NCBI RefSeq assembly: GCF_014356525.2
Contig: NC_052511.1
Coordinates: 14,555,942 to 14,619,941 of the forward strand
Direction of reading: 5' to 3'
Length of the DNA stretch: 64,000 nt
Source: Nilaparvata lugens
Taxonomy: Eukaryota > Arthropoda > Insecta > Hemiptera > Delphacidae
Position numbers and translations under genes: made by a program. Shown one piece after another: positions 12,299 through 24,342 of this stretch (within the stretch, counting starts at the first letter, position 1; every line of letters begins with the position of its first letter). A model generated the notes under the pieces. That model was not told the DNA's origin. It made no database searches and saw nothing but the letters and a program-made list of their open reading frames with translations.

Positions 12299-12405
12299 CT
12301 TTAAACTGCTGTTAAAGAACGTTTTATTAAAGAAAACAGGAATAGTTGTTATAAAAGCTGTATACGAAGGCGTGATTTGAACGATAAGAGTCCAAGTTTG
12401 TTATC

Positions 12406-12441
12406 AACTGATAAGAAAACTCACAGAAGCGGAACTATATA
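12406..12441 (-). promoter_or_regulatory. TATA box plus initiator of the CAP gene
   Basis: On the minus strand, TATATA starts at 12441 and an arthropod-type initiator TCAGTT covers 12411-12406. The presumed +1 A at 12409 lies 32 bases after the first T of the TATA box, the usual spacing. This predicts a 111-nt 5' UTR before the ATG at 12298. Seen in sequence only; no expression evidence. Confidence 0.6.
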
Positions 12442-14422
12442 GCATCACCGATGTACCAGTCCACTGATGGATTGGTACTGAGCCTGACTAACGGTTTCAA
12501 GTTTTGTCTTTGTTTTAATATATACAGATATAGAGAAGGAGATCGGCTACCGGTTTGAAAGAGAGAGAAACAGAAGAGGTCACAGTTGAAGAGAAAAATA
12601 TTGAGACGACACCGCGACTGCAGGATGACGGACGGCTTTGCTCAAGGCGAGCAAAGGCTGAAAAGCTGGAAAAGGTTGAGAGCTGAGGATGTATCCATGC
12701 TGAAGTCAGACGGTAACTGACCCTTCAGGCTGCCTGTCAAGATGAATGAACTACGGATGATTTTTTAATTGACTATCATTCGATTGACAAGCTTTCACAG
12801 CTGATAAAGTGTGATATTATACTCAATCTGACTCGTGGATTAATTTCAATGGACGTAATTGAAGCTGAAGACTACATATATCATGGACCGTTACAAAAAG
12901 TAAGCAATTTTGACAATATTTCTATCTGAAGTTGATTGAAGTGATAAAACTTGTGGAAAATTGCCGAACTTAGTTGGATATGATGTCTGTATAGTAGGGA
13001 GTAGGTAATCCATATTCTCCTTGAACTTAATTTGAATAGGATCTCAAAATAACTATGAGAAACCATACAATTTTTATGAATCCACTTACTAGAGAAAATA
13101 CTTCATAAGTGCGCTTGGAATAATTTCTATAATAATACGAGAAGCCTCACTTGTTATTATAGAAACAGTGTTTGTATGCAATGGGTCTTGCAAGACCTGG
13201 CAATTTGTCATTTGTAATAAAGAATCAATATCAAATATTCATATGAGGGATGCGAGAAGCAAACTAGCAAATAGGATACTTTTTTCTGTCCATAATCGAT
13301 GCTTTATTGGAATAAATATCTAATCTTTAATTTGTTCTCCCAATATATGGTGTGCTCATTTTGAGTCTAAATTATGTGTGAGCTCGTCAAAGAAGAACCA
13401 TATCGATCTCGATCAAAAAAATTGGTAATAGCATAGCAGAGGTAATAGGTATTACCATACGATATGGTAGTAGGTTATGATAACCTGGGTCTAATTATAC
13501 ACTTTTCTGGCTATATCACAGCAAGTATAAACAGCTGAATATTTCATGGTAGACGAATACATTGCAGAATTGTTGGCTGCCAAATGCAAGTTGGAATTCG
13601 ATAAGAAGCATAATATGCTATAAATATTATTAGGATTTTCTAGCATGAAAGCTGAGACTTCTTGGCATGTAGAAAGAGGGGAGATGACAATCATAGATTG
13701 CATATTTTCTACTTCTTGAGAGGCAGGATTTGACTTTTTTCAGATTTGACTTATCGCGAATATGCAAAGGTCATCATCATCAGTTATGAGCAACTTGAAA
13801 GGACGGAACTCTGAGAAAGAATTCGATTTTGTCCGTTCTGGTACTCTGTCTAGTTCACTGCCCCCGAAATTCTAATGATGTACTCGAAATAACTTATTCT
13901 AGACATCTTTTCCATGCATATTTAGAGAAACAGCATGCAACATCTAATCCATTCAATTCAGTCTTCATGATTTTATGGCTTCATCAGCGGCTACTGTCAT
14001 TTTTCTCCATCATATTCGTATCCTCCAGAAAATCTCTCTAATACAATCTGAAATACACTAGTGAGCCCCCAGGGCTAGAGAACTCGCTCATGAATTATTA
14101 TACTGCTTTTGATATCCGCAACATGTTAATCTATAAAAATTTATAGTTTACTCCATATGGGTGTAAAGTTCAGAATCGAAATTCAAGAAAAAATTCAAAC
14201 CTCAAGACGATTTGAAACTCCATTAATCAGTAAGGACTCGCTACGCTAGAATAACATACTACCATAGAATCTCAGTAGCAAATTGTAGGTATATATAAAA
14301 TATAATTTTTGAATGACCTGTTTAAATGCACGTTTCCTTTTTAGCGTATGTCAATTAACTAACTTTTTACTGATTAAGTAAGTAGATTCTTATCTACTTG
14401 AATCAACTATTAATATTTTAAT

Positions 14423-14502
14423 GAAAACACTTGGTTGTTGTTGAAAATATCACTTATTGTAAAAATCACAAACATTGTTTGTGACAACAACCCAGTGTTT
14501 TC
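14423..14502. repeat. Inverted repeat (hairpin)
   Basis: GAAAACACTTGGTTGTTGT at 14423-14441 pairs with ACAACAACCCAGTGTTTTC at 14484-14502 with one mismatch. A second small hairpin (CACAAAC/GTTTGTG) sits between the arms. Probably a MITE relic. Confidence 0.75.
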
Positions 14503-15145
14503 TTTGTGGATAGATATCACAATATCTCATCAGTAACAGTATCTGAAATTAATATTTTCGAGAGTTTCGAGAATTCTTAGAAAAGCGTGCGAGAAGCAAT
14601 CTTATTAACGTTTCTAATTAAGGTTCTCAGCCTCATTTTTGTATATCTATTCCAGATGGCAGAGCGGTGCAGATTAATGGCTGATTTAGGCTGCTAATCC
14701 CTGAGATTTCCAGACTACTGATCTACAATGAGTTTCACTATAAACTGTCAGCATTTCCTGAATCTGAATCATTAATATTATAAATGGGGAATCCTGAGAG
14801 TACAAAATAGAGAAGATGTTGAACAAGCAATTTAGTTGATGATTATTAAATTTACAAGTTTTACTCGGAAATAAATAATCCCTTCTATCTGTTTAGGAGC
14901 TTACATTGTTTTTACTATCGATTTCATGGAAATTCACTCAAAACAAACTTTTTATATGGATTGGAATAGGCTAAGGTTGGGAAGAAGATTTACTATCTGA
15001 ATTGATCTAGCGTTGTATAAATTAGTGCTGAGAAATGGATGATGGTGGTGGTGGTGGAAAGGTTGATTTTTATGAAAAGCTCCAGGTTTTGAACAATGAA
15101 TGGAACTTTGTGGAAAATCCAATTAGTAGGATCCAATGAATGAAT

Positions 15146-15268
15146 TTGGTTGGAATATACCGTACGGAAGTATACATTATACTAGTCTATATAGGAAGTT
15201 GTCATTGAAACAATCAAAAATTGATCGTTCAAAATATTTATTATTCCGTACGGTGTATTCCAACCCAA
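15146..15268. repeat. Inverted repeat with 24-base arms
   Basis: The arm TTGGTTGGAATATACCGTAC at 15147 onward pairs with GTACGGTGTATTCCAACCCA near 15248-15267, with few mismatches. The loop is about 75 bases with no coding potential. Likely a small fold-back element. Confidence 0.75.
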
Positions 15269-17485
15269 ACCATCTATCATGCTACTTAATCAGGAATATT
15301 CAATATTCCCGATTAACTGAATATAATCGTAATTTTTCAGTCTTATAATAGTTTCAAACCAGATAATTATAGAAACATTCGGATCGTAGGAAGTGTAAAA
15401 ATTGAAAAATACGCTATTTTACAGTAGGAAGCCAAAGTTATCATAAACATCTCTTCAACTAACTACTTTTCTCTTCATTTTTGAATTCTCCACCAATATT
15501 TTGGCCTTGGAAGGTGACTGACCTCGGAAGGAAGTGAACATTCAATATTGAATAGGAGAATCGAAAATGAGTGAGAATAACATTCTGTTGATATGAGTTT
15601 TATTAGCCTAATGTGAATAAAATAGCATTGATAGGGTAATCTCTCAACAGTCAACCTCTGTTGATATTTGTTGAGTTTAATCAACTTGGTTGGAACTACT
15701 TGTTATAATCTTCCTTCTCATTTGATTCTTCAATAAGTTAATGATTTTTAAATTGGAGTTGTGCCTCATGGAACCTCTTGAAGATAAAGGAAATTCATAT
15801 TTTATCATCTTACTATTTAACAAATATTTTTTATAAATTAGCCTTAGACTTTGTAATAGTCTCATAGTGGTCTCTGTTTTTATATCAGGCACATGTCAGG
15901 TTCAACGTCTTCTAGTATTACTTTGGACTTCCAGTAGTGGGTAGCCTAGTCTGCAAGTATTGTTATCAACTGTGGTAGTCACAGGATCATATTTTCCATA
16001 CTAAACTCTGAACTGCGTTTTTAATGAGAGAAATCTCAAAACATTGGACAAAAGATATTGTATTCAATTGTGTATTACGCACCACCCTCTAAATATACCA
16101 AAATAAGTATTGAATCTTATTTTTTCAAAGTTATCTTATTCCATCCACATCTATTCAGCACTAGTAAAAATCATCAATATCTGTCAGAAAATAATAAATC
16201 ACTCATCAATAATTATGTGATTTGAAAGAGCTGAACTTTCGGGTCAGTGTGTTCAGTTTCTGGTGTATACAATACATAATTAAATGATTTCCATTCAAAT
16301 CACATTAAAGAAAAATCCGTTGAAAACGTCGATTATTGAGAATACTGTATACTATAGAATGTGACAACTATAAAGAGAGATGAGTGGATCAAATATAAAA
16401 TAATGAGATCCTGTCATCGCACTTATATGACCAAGCTGATATGAATAATCAATGAGAAAATACGGATGGTGAAGATTTGAAAACCCCTTTCAATCTGTAT
16501 CTGAAATGAGCAAAAATTATTGATAATTCTGAATGCTTCTTCTCCCTCCCACTTACCCAAGCAGCCGACCTTGGACGAGAAAGTTGTACGAGGTCTTCGA
16601 CCTTGGATGAAAATCTTCACTGGTTATTTAATTGCCTTGATGAGCAGTGAGGAAATTTTCCGCAATCTCTCAAAAACCAAACTGGGTTGTTTTTTCACTT
16701 TTCTTGTCTCACTCATGCTATCGCTTTCCAACCAATGGCAGGCAAATGATATCGTCTACTTTATAATGACGCTTTCTGTTGACTGCTTCCCATCTCGTTA
16801 GTAAATAAATTCATAATCGCTACGAGACAAAACATAATGGGTTTTGTTTTTTGTCGTAGACTATCTATCCAGAAGAATTTTGGTAAATAAGGAGTGCAGA
16901 TAACGAGTGATTTTCACATGTTGAAGGTCTTCTATTCATTTTTCTTGGCTTTCCAAGAAGTGAAATAGAGCAAATTCTTAATGGCCAGCTCAAAGAAATA
17001 CCTATAATTGATGAATTCGTAAGGAGATGATTGTAGAATGCAAGAAATAGAATGTATGATGAGCACATAAATGTATTAAAATTTTGAATAATGAATAAAG
17101 AATCTTTAATTGGATAAGAACTCGTAATTAGATAGGCCTACCACTACAGTCATTACAAGTCACATTTGTCATCCACTCACTTTATACGTATGTTTAGCAT
17201 ACAAGATTGTCAATTCATGAACAATACATAACCCATCACAAGATAACAAATGAACCCTTTTTAGTTGACGTTAAATAAAAACTATTACTCATGTGACTTT
17301 TCAAAGCTTGAGATAAAATATTGTGGAATGAAGGGTGTTTGGGGTATTGAGTGGATGGGTTTATCGAGGCCTACCTCTCAATTTTTGTTCACAATCAACT
17401 GAACTCAAGTTCTAATCAAACTTCAATCAATTCTATTCAGTTTGAATTCAACCTGAAGTCCTGAATAATGAATGTTCAAGATGGA

Positions 17486-17720
17486 GTAAGTAGTAAGTAG
17501 TAAGTAATAAGTAGTAAGTAGTAAGTAGTAAGTAGTAGGTAGTAAGTAGTAAGTAGTAAGTAGTAAGTAGTAAGTAGTAAGTAGTAAGTAGTAAGTAGTA
17601 AGTAGTAAGTAGTAAGTAGTAAGTAGTAAGGAGTAAGTAGTAAGTAGTAAGTAGTAAGTAGTAAGTAGTAAGTAGTAAGTAGTAAGTAGTAAGTAGTAAG
17701 TAGTAAGTAGTAAGTAGTAA
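17486..17720. repeat. Heptamer tandem repeat (AGTAAGT)n
   Basis: About 33 units of 7 bp with rare variants (ataagt, aggtagt, aaggagt). The array is sharply bounded on both sides. Confidence 0.95.
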
Positions 17721-20700
17721 AGATAGAAAGTTTATAGGCTATGTTGTGCTATGCAGCTAATATTTTTGTTTAGAAGGAAACATTTCTTCAATATCCACAA
17801 TTGCAGAGAGCGAAAATGCATGCAGAAGTACGTGAATTGGACAGTTGTAAAAGTTGTCATTCACCGTTTTAGATCAGTACTTCTCAATTATTGTAAAATC
17901 AATGTTGGAATTCTCAAAATCAATCTTAAAAAGTGACAACGTTTATAGGCCTACTAACGTTCAATAAAAAGCTATGTTAAAACAATTATACAATTATTGG
18001 AGATACAATATTATTATTATGGAGATACAATTATTGTATATCCAGTTTAGCGGTTCAACAGTAGCAGTAGTAGAGATATAACAATTCATGTCAAATTGAA
18101 CCTTTTTATGCAACTTCCTCTTGAGAATTAATTATTTTTTAATCATTCAATTTGTTTGTAGACCTCCAGAATTCCTGCTATAAAAAGGAAAGTCATAAGT
18201 CAAAGTTTTCAAAGTCAAGATAATCGAATATTTAGGCTTGAGATTTTCATTTATTGAGATTTAACAGTCAAGTTTACATTTTGTTATTATATTCATTGAA
18301 TTGCTATTGTGATTATGATAATCAGATCACTCTCCCAATGGATTCATCTATCATGTATCTAGATATAATATTCTATCAGATAGGTAGAACAAGGAACATA
18401 ATCTGAACAATTATGAAAAATTTCTGGTTAATTAAAATCAATAATCATTCTGTGAGTCATTGAATTTATGTAGTAGAGAAAGGATTATCCGTCAGATTCG
18501 ATAGTTCTGAACTATTAATTATTGGTTATTACGGTTATCTTGAACAGAAGAAAAAGACTTCGACAACCTTGAGAAAATCATGATTTAGGTCATTAACAGT
18601 GTATATAGCCGCTGTTGTCTTATCTATTTTTCGGTAGAAAGTACTCGTTAATCTATTTGTTTTCTTAGATGTGCTTTCTCAGCGGTCGATGCTTCTTCGA
18701 CTGCAGATCAAAACATCTTGTCAGTTAGCAGTGTTAGTTTTGGTGTTCTGCATTATCCCACGTTTACGAGTGAAATAACAGATTCTGCATTGAATAGAAA
18801 TTTATTTGAATACTAATGTCTGTGAAAACAAATCTGTTGATTCTACGAGAACTTAAACGACACATTAGGCTGTTATAGCCAATATCATAGCAAATACCTA
18901 TAAATACATCGTTCCAGGGTTGACTAACCACCTCGCCCCAAGCCCATGATGCACCTCAAAAAATACTATATAAATTCAGCTCCTAACTCACCCCTCACAG
19001 AATTTTGAGAATTTTCCATTCAACTTTTTGACACCTCCCAAAATTTGTTTTTGAACCCCTCCCCCTAAGAATTTCACGGACGCTTTCTGCATCCAACTCC
19101 CACCCCCTCCTTGTGGGCACCTCTGCACCGTTGGTAGTTCAACTTAGTTGCAGGCAGAAATTTATTTACAAACATAAATTTGTTGTTCAATTATTGACAT
19201 GGGTACTTTCAGGCAAGAATGTCGGGTACCGTATATGGAGTACTCAGTTTCCAATTTTCTTTATTGATTCTTATCTGGTTGGTAGTCTAATCTAATGTGA
19301 TTCAAAGCACAAGTACTAGAAAATCGATCAGAGATAATAATTCACTTAATCTCTCTCACTGTATTTCTCCAAGAATCATTCATTCTTATCTACATCTTAT
19401 CTACATTCTTATCTACATTAGATGAGTTTTTAATAAACTATTATAAACTCTACATGTAGATTGAAATGTTGATTCACTTATCCAAAAATAGCATTAGGCC
19501 TATTGCAATAGCACTGAATGGAAACATGACGTTTTTTATAGAGATGGTCTAGTACTTATATTTATTCCAAATGATTTGAGAATGCAAGAACTATAACCAT
19601 ATGAGTAGGCCTATGCTCTCGGAAAAACACAATTTGATGGTAATCAATCCATTCTATAAACTTTCCACAAATCGTTAGAAAAAACGTGAAGTAACTTTTG
19701 AGCTCACTTCTTGGAAGTTTTTTGTTATTTTCATAAGTTTTTTATGTGTCCGTAGTTGAGAAGTGTTCTGGTCTCTGAGCCACTCTGTTACGCGAATGTT
19801 CACAATACTCTTCACGATTCTGAATTCCTGATAAGTTGATTATTTTTCCTTCTCGTATAAGGGTATGTTAACATGCAATATGTTTGTTTACATGAATATT
19901 TACGTAGAATGATTTTATTATTCGTCATATTATTAGTTTCTACTGTTGTTGTGCCTGCTCATGCTCAAAGATAAGTCTTTTTTCATGTTTTTTTTTCGGT
20001 AGTGATGCCGCTTCTGATGCACAGCCACAAACAAGCCTTCACTGATTGACAACCAATTAGTTGAATTTCAATATTTGTTAGTGATTGATTGACATCAAAC
20101 ATCATTTAAAAACAATGTTACCAAAATATAGGTCGATATTCTGCATTACATCCATACTAATGACCCGTTTTTTGGGTCATTATCGAACATCCTTATTTCG
20201 TGCTAAAATAAAAACATTATAATTTGATCTTATGCTGTGTATTTTCTTTCTCACACTCAATATCTTTGTTTTTGTCTTTCTCGAGACCTTGAACTGTGTG
20301 ACCGGATGCAAATGACCAGTCTTCACTAGTCTCTTAATCTTGTCGCAGCCGGAAGGTTTAAAGTGTTTGTTTTTTCATAGTTTTCAAAACTGTGGAAAAT
20401 TTGGAGGTTTAGAGTAAACAGTAAATTATACTGTTGTTCAACATTGGTATCTGGCTCAGTCGGTCGCCGAATATCGAGACTATTGTTTTTTTCAAATAAT
20501 TGGTAATGTAACAAGATACGGTAGTTTTATCGCTTCATATTTAGTGTAATTGATTTCATATTAATGAGCGCTGCTTTAGTTATTAAAGACGATCATTCTT
20601 GCACAATGAATAATACCATATTCTATTTTCGTGTAACAATTCCCTTTAACATTGTTTGTACCTGATAAAAATAGAAAAAAGTAGATGACTGTTAGGCTAC

Positions 20701-21725
20701 AATTTTTTAAAACTGCATGCCTGTCAGTATTTCAATATTACTATTTGACCAATTGGGTTTATAAATTTCCTATTGGTTGGTGTGACTCCTTCAGTCCAGG
20801 TGAAACCAGTCGTGAATATAGGAGTAAATCCGAATCAATTATACACAATTTGGAAAAAGTGCAATTCTGATTGGAAATATGAATTTCTTTTGAATCATGT
20901 TTGTTTATATTTAATATTTTTTCCTCTGTTTGTTTTTATTTATTTTACTGTCCAATGATAGGTTGAAAACATTATTTAACATCCCAAGACAAAAATAGAT
21001 GAAAGTAAGGTAAAAGGCGTAGTTCATCCAATGACTTGTAAAGATAATATATATTTTTCTCACAAATCTGTTTTTTATTCATGGGTCAACACAGTTTCAA
21101 TATAATACTCTTCTATACTCCAACCTGAAATATTACTAAAACCTATATCTAACTTTCTAGTGCCTACTAATAATGGGTTGAGAAAAATATTTTGAATCGA
21201 AAGATAAGAGCAATAAGCTCCAAATGAGTGCTCAGTGCTGTAATAATTAAGTTGCTAGAGAAAGGGTGATGGGCCATCTAATGACTTGTCAGTAGGCTAT
21301 TATTTATTTCCCAACTAATCGATTTCTTATTCATATAGGCTAACCCTGTATCCAGTCTATTAATTTTTCGAGACAACTTTAGACAACTCTTCCAAACCTT
21401 TCAAGAAAGACGCCTGTAATAGCCTAGTGCAGTAATTATTTTTGTCTTGATGAATCATTACAGACTCAATGATCCATTTAGCCAACAACATTGAAAAATA
21501 TTGAGAATTGACGCGTACTAGACTAGATCAATATAAATCCTTCATTTTCAACTACACCTTCAGGGCTTGTAGAGAGTTTATTTATTTTGCTTTTGAACGG
21601 TAGTTAATTCTGCCATATTTATAATGTTTGTAAGTTTGAGCTTCTCTCACATAATTGATTATTGTTCAGGTGTATGATGTGCTAAGATAAAATCTTACCG
21701 TTCTCGTTCTATTTCTCAGCTGAAT

Positions 21726-21817
<92 letters not shown>

Positions 21818-22890
21818 CTTGGATTTTATCAGATTTCTGTAATTTTATGAGAAATATATTTGAACTTCTGTCACTTTCTACATGTTCTTGGAAACTGTGA
21901 CATAAGCGATCCAGATGGGAAGTGAAGATGGAGTTGAAGAGATGGATCTGGATCTCTGAGAGGGAATCCCTAGATTACGTAACGCATGGAAACAGGTGGA
22001 GCTGTATTATTACTCTTCAAATCACGTACAACAGGCTTCGACACTGGTGGGACACCAAGTGTCCCAGCAAGTTGCGGGCAGTGAATATAGAATGTAATAC
22101 ATCTAATACTCACTGGTTACAGGGAATAATTTCATATTGCGTTCATTGGCGAGGGCCACCTAGGTGTCACATTGGTGTCCCACCAGCAGCCGACCCTAGT
22201 ATCATAATGTCTTGGAATTCATTCGGAATTCTTGAAAATTTCTTGCAATTTTAAATTTGTGAAAAAGAAGTGGCTCAGTGCTGATATGATTTCAATCTGA
22301 CAAAAAATACTGAGCTTCCAAAAACTCTGGTAAAAAGCACAATAAATTATTATTCCTTCCAAGACACCTATTCTAACTTGAGATGAGGAGAGAGTTACTC
22401 TCTCTGAAAAAATCGAGTACCTATAGTTTTATCTCTTGTATACGCTTGCTGAGTGGGTTGAAAGGGGCTTATGTAACGGTTTTTGTCCTAAGTAATGCAT
22501 TTTTTGTGAGTAATGTTTGGAATACAATTTCGAAAAATGCCACTTTGTTGCTTTTAGATAGTATTTTAACTTAGCGAGAGTTGTCATGGCGCCGGGAGTC
22601 TGCAGTATTTGCTTCCTCTAGAAATCCACAGTTTAAATATAATGATACCGTACTACGCTACCTATGCAGAATTTTGGTACCTGGAGGGTAAATTTAAAAG
22701 TAACAAAAATGATGAATAGAAAGAACCATAGATGTAGAATAAATAAAAAAGTGTCATTCCAATAATTTTATCAAAATTCATGATTATTTTTCAATTCTTA
22801 ATTCCAATACAGTCCATATTTTTTTATCACTGTCGATCTATCAATAACTCACGATGATATAGATAATTATGATATGATAAATGGAAATGA
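17721..22890. other. Gene-poor AT-rich stretch
   Basis: No exon, RNA gene or transposon coding region could be supported. It contains the TA repeat at 21727-21818, and the remaining open frames are short and low-information. Confidence 0.45.
21727..21818. repeat. (TA)n microsatellite
   Basis: Three runs of alternating TA separated by single-base slips (tatta, taat). Confidence 0.95.
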
Positions 22891-22899
22891 CCTTGACCT

Positions 22900-23410
22900 T
22901 CTAGTGTAGACGGCCTGGCCTGTTGATCACAGATAGCAGCACTAAAATTGCTCCAGTTTGTTATCATTATCAAGACAGCGGTTTCCCCAATTTAAGCCCT
23001 CAGGACGTGTTAATTGTTCCATTAGAGATTATTTTCCACCCAGTCGGTCAACAAGTCAACGCACCAAAACGACGCAAAAGAAGAAAAATATGATGAAGAA
23101 GGAGAAGAAAGATAAGAAGAATGAGAAGAAAGATAAGAAGAAGAAGAGGCATAATGAGAAAACAAACAGTAGCATTGACTTTCGCACTATTCGGCAAACA
23201 ATCGGCGGGTTTGATGAACCTGCAACCTGGAGTCATCACTCAACTTTAATACGTTAACCTGACTTCAATAAGGATCCAAGATCAACAGCAAGTGGACAGT
23301 CGCATTCCTGTTTCCAGGAAATACCAATAACTGCAAGCAAATTTACGTCAAAGCAACAGAAAAAACTTATGGTTGAAGACTACGAGGATTATACCGCTGA
23401 TGATTTATAG
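22900..23410 (+). pseudogene. Broken Lys-rich coding remnant, unidentified
   Basis: Protein-like sequence continues through this block but not in one frame. A frame ending near 23090 reads QDSGFPNLSPQDVLIVPLE and then APKRRKRR. The frame from 22958 takes over with a KKEKKDKK-type basic block and then IDFRTIRQTIGGFDEP. It meets TAA at 23255-23257 but stays open in the same frame for about 50 more codons, ending in KKLMVEDYEDYTADDL and TAG at 23408-23410. An acidic end after a basic, nucleolar-like block suggests a nuclear protein. One frameshift and one in-frame stop suggest a processed pseudogene. Chance is possible; the family is not recognised. Confidence 0.35.
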
Positions 23411-23811
23411 TTAGTAGTAAAAGTTTAAAGATTTTACTTGTTAAAAAAATGTTATGTTTGAAAGTTTAGAGAAGTGTCACCTGCGTATTCAGTGAAGATT
23501 GTAATTGAATGGTTATAATCGTTCATGATTAAAAAATCAATCCAAACCAATCAGCACTTCTAAACCTCACTTACACTCCTGTAAAATAACCTTTCAAACG
23601 CAAGAATGAACAAAAGTTATGAATTGTAGATTCACGATTCTCTAGTAAGCTATTTATAATCATGACAAATGCTTATGTTTAATGATTTCATGTTTAATTT
23701 GATACAAATAATAATTGACAAACTAATAAGGGAACAATCCTAATTCAGATTTCATGTTAATGTGGTCACAAGTGTTGAAAAAACAATATTGTTGCTTCAT
23801 TGTGACCGATA

Positions 23812-24240
23812 GGGCACAATTTATTTTTCCTACAGTTACCTTGAAAAGTGGCCATTGCTGCACTGATTACAGAACGCAAAGAATCACTTTTCAGCTCTAG
23901 TGCGGGAAAATTTTTTTCTGCACTCCAGATTTGCAACATGGCAACGCAAAATACTTAGTAGGTTATATGGAGCAACAGTGCAGCAAAATCAAAATGAAGT
24001 TGGTAACAGTGACTTGGGCTGCTATAGTGAGCAGAGGTGCAACGAAGCACAACGAGCACAGCATTAATTATATATTATAACCAAGGACAACGAGGACAAC
24101 ATAATTTGACAATAAATTAAGGTTTTTATCAATAATAAAATTACACAGAAAAACATTTGATGCATTTCAGGCAATTTTACCCATAATTACCCAATTTTCA
24201 TATTCAATGGTAACTGTAGGAAAAATTTAATGTGAAATAC
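23812..24240. mobile_element. Fold-back / MITE-like element
   Basis: Terminal inverted repeats with the core CCTACAGTTACC near 23829-23840 and GGTAACTGTAGG near 24209-24220, extending outward through ATTTATTTTT/AAAAATTTAAT. About 370 bp lie between the arms, without coding capacity. Confidence 0.6.
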
Positions 24241-24342
24241 GTGCGCAAAGTTCCTCTGCTGCACTCAACAAACCATTCCGCCCTCGCCTACGGCTCGGGC
24301 GTAAACTTTTCTTTCGGTGCAGCAAACTGTCACTTTGCGCAC
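24241..24342. repeat. Inverted repeat with a GC-rich loop
   Basis: GTGCGCAAAGT pairs with ACTTTGCGCAC, and inside it TGCTGCAC pairs with GTGCAGCA. The loop holds a GC-rich CGCCTACGGCTCGGGCG segment, unlike the surroundings. It abuts the fold-back element at 23812-24240 and may be the true end of the same transposon. Confidence 0.6.

Larger units (their letters stand above)
12480..17480. other. Upstream flank of the CAP gene, no gene found
   Basis: The first 250 bases are purine-rich and relatively GC-rich and may be part of the promoter region. The rest is AT-rich with no exon I can support. Two stable hairpins, at 14423-14502 and 15146-15268, are listed separately. Confidence 0.5.
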
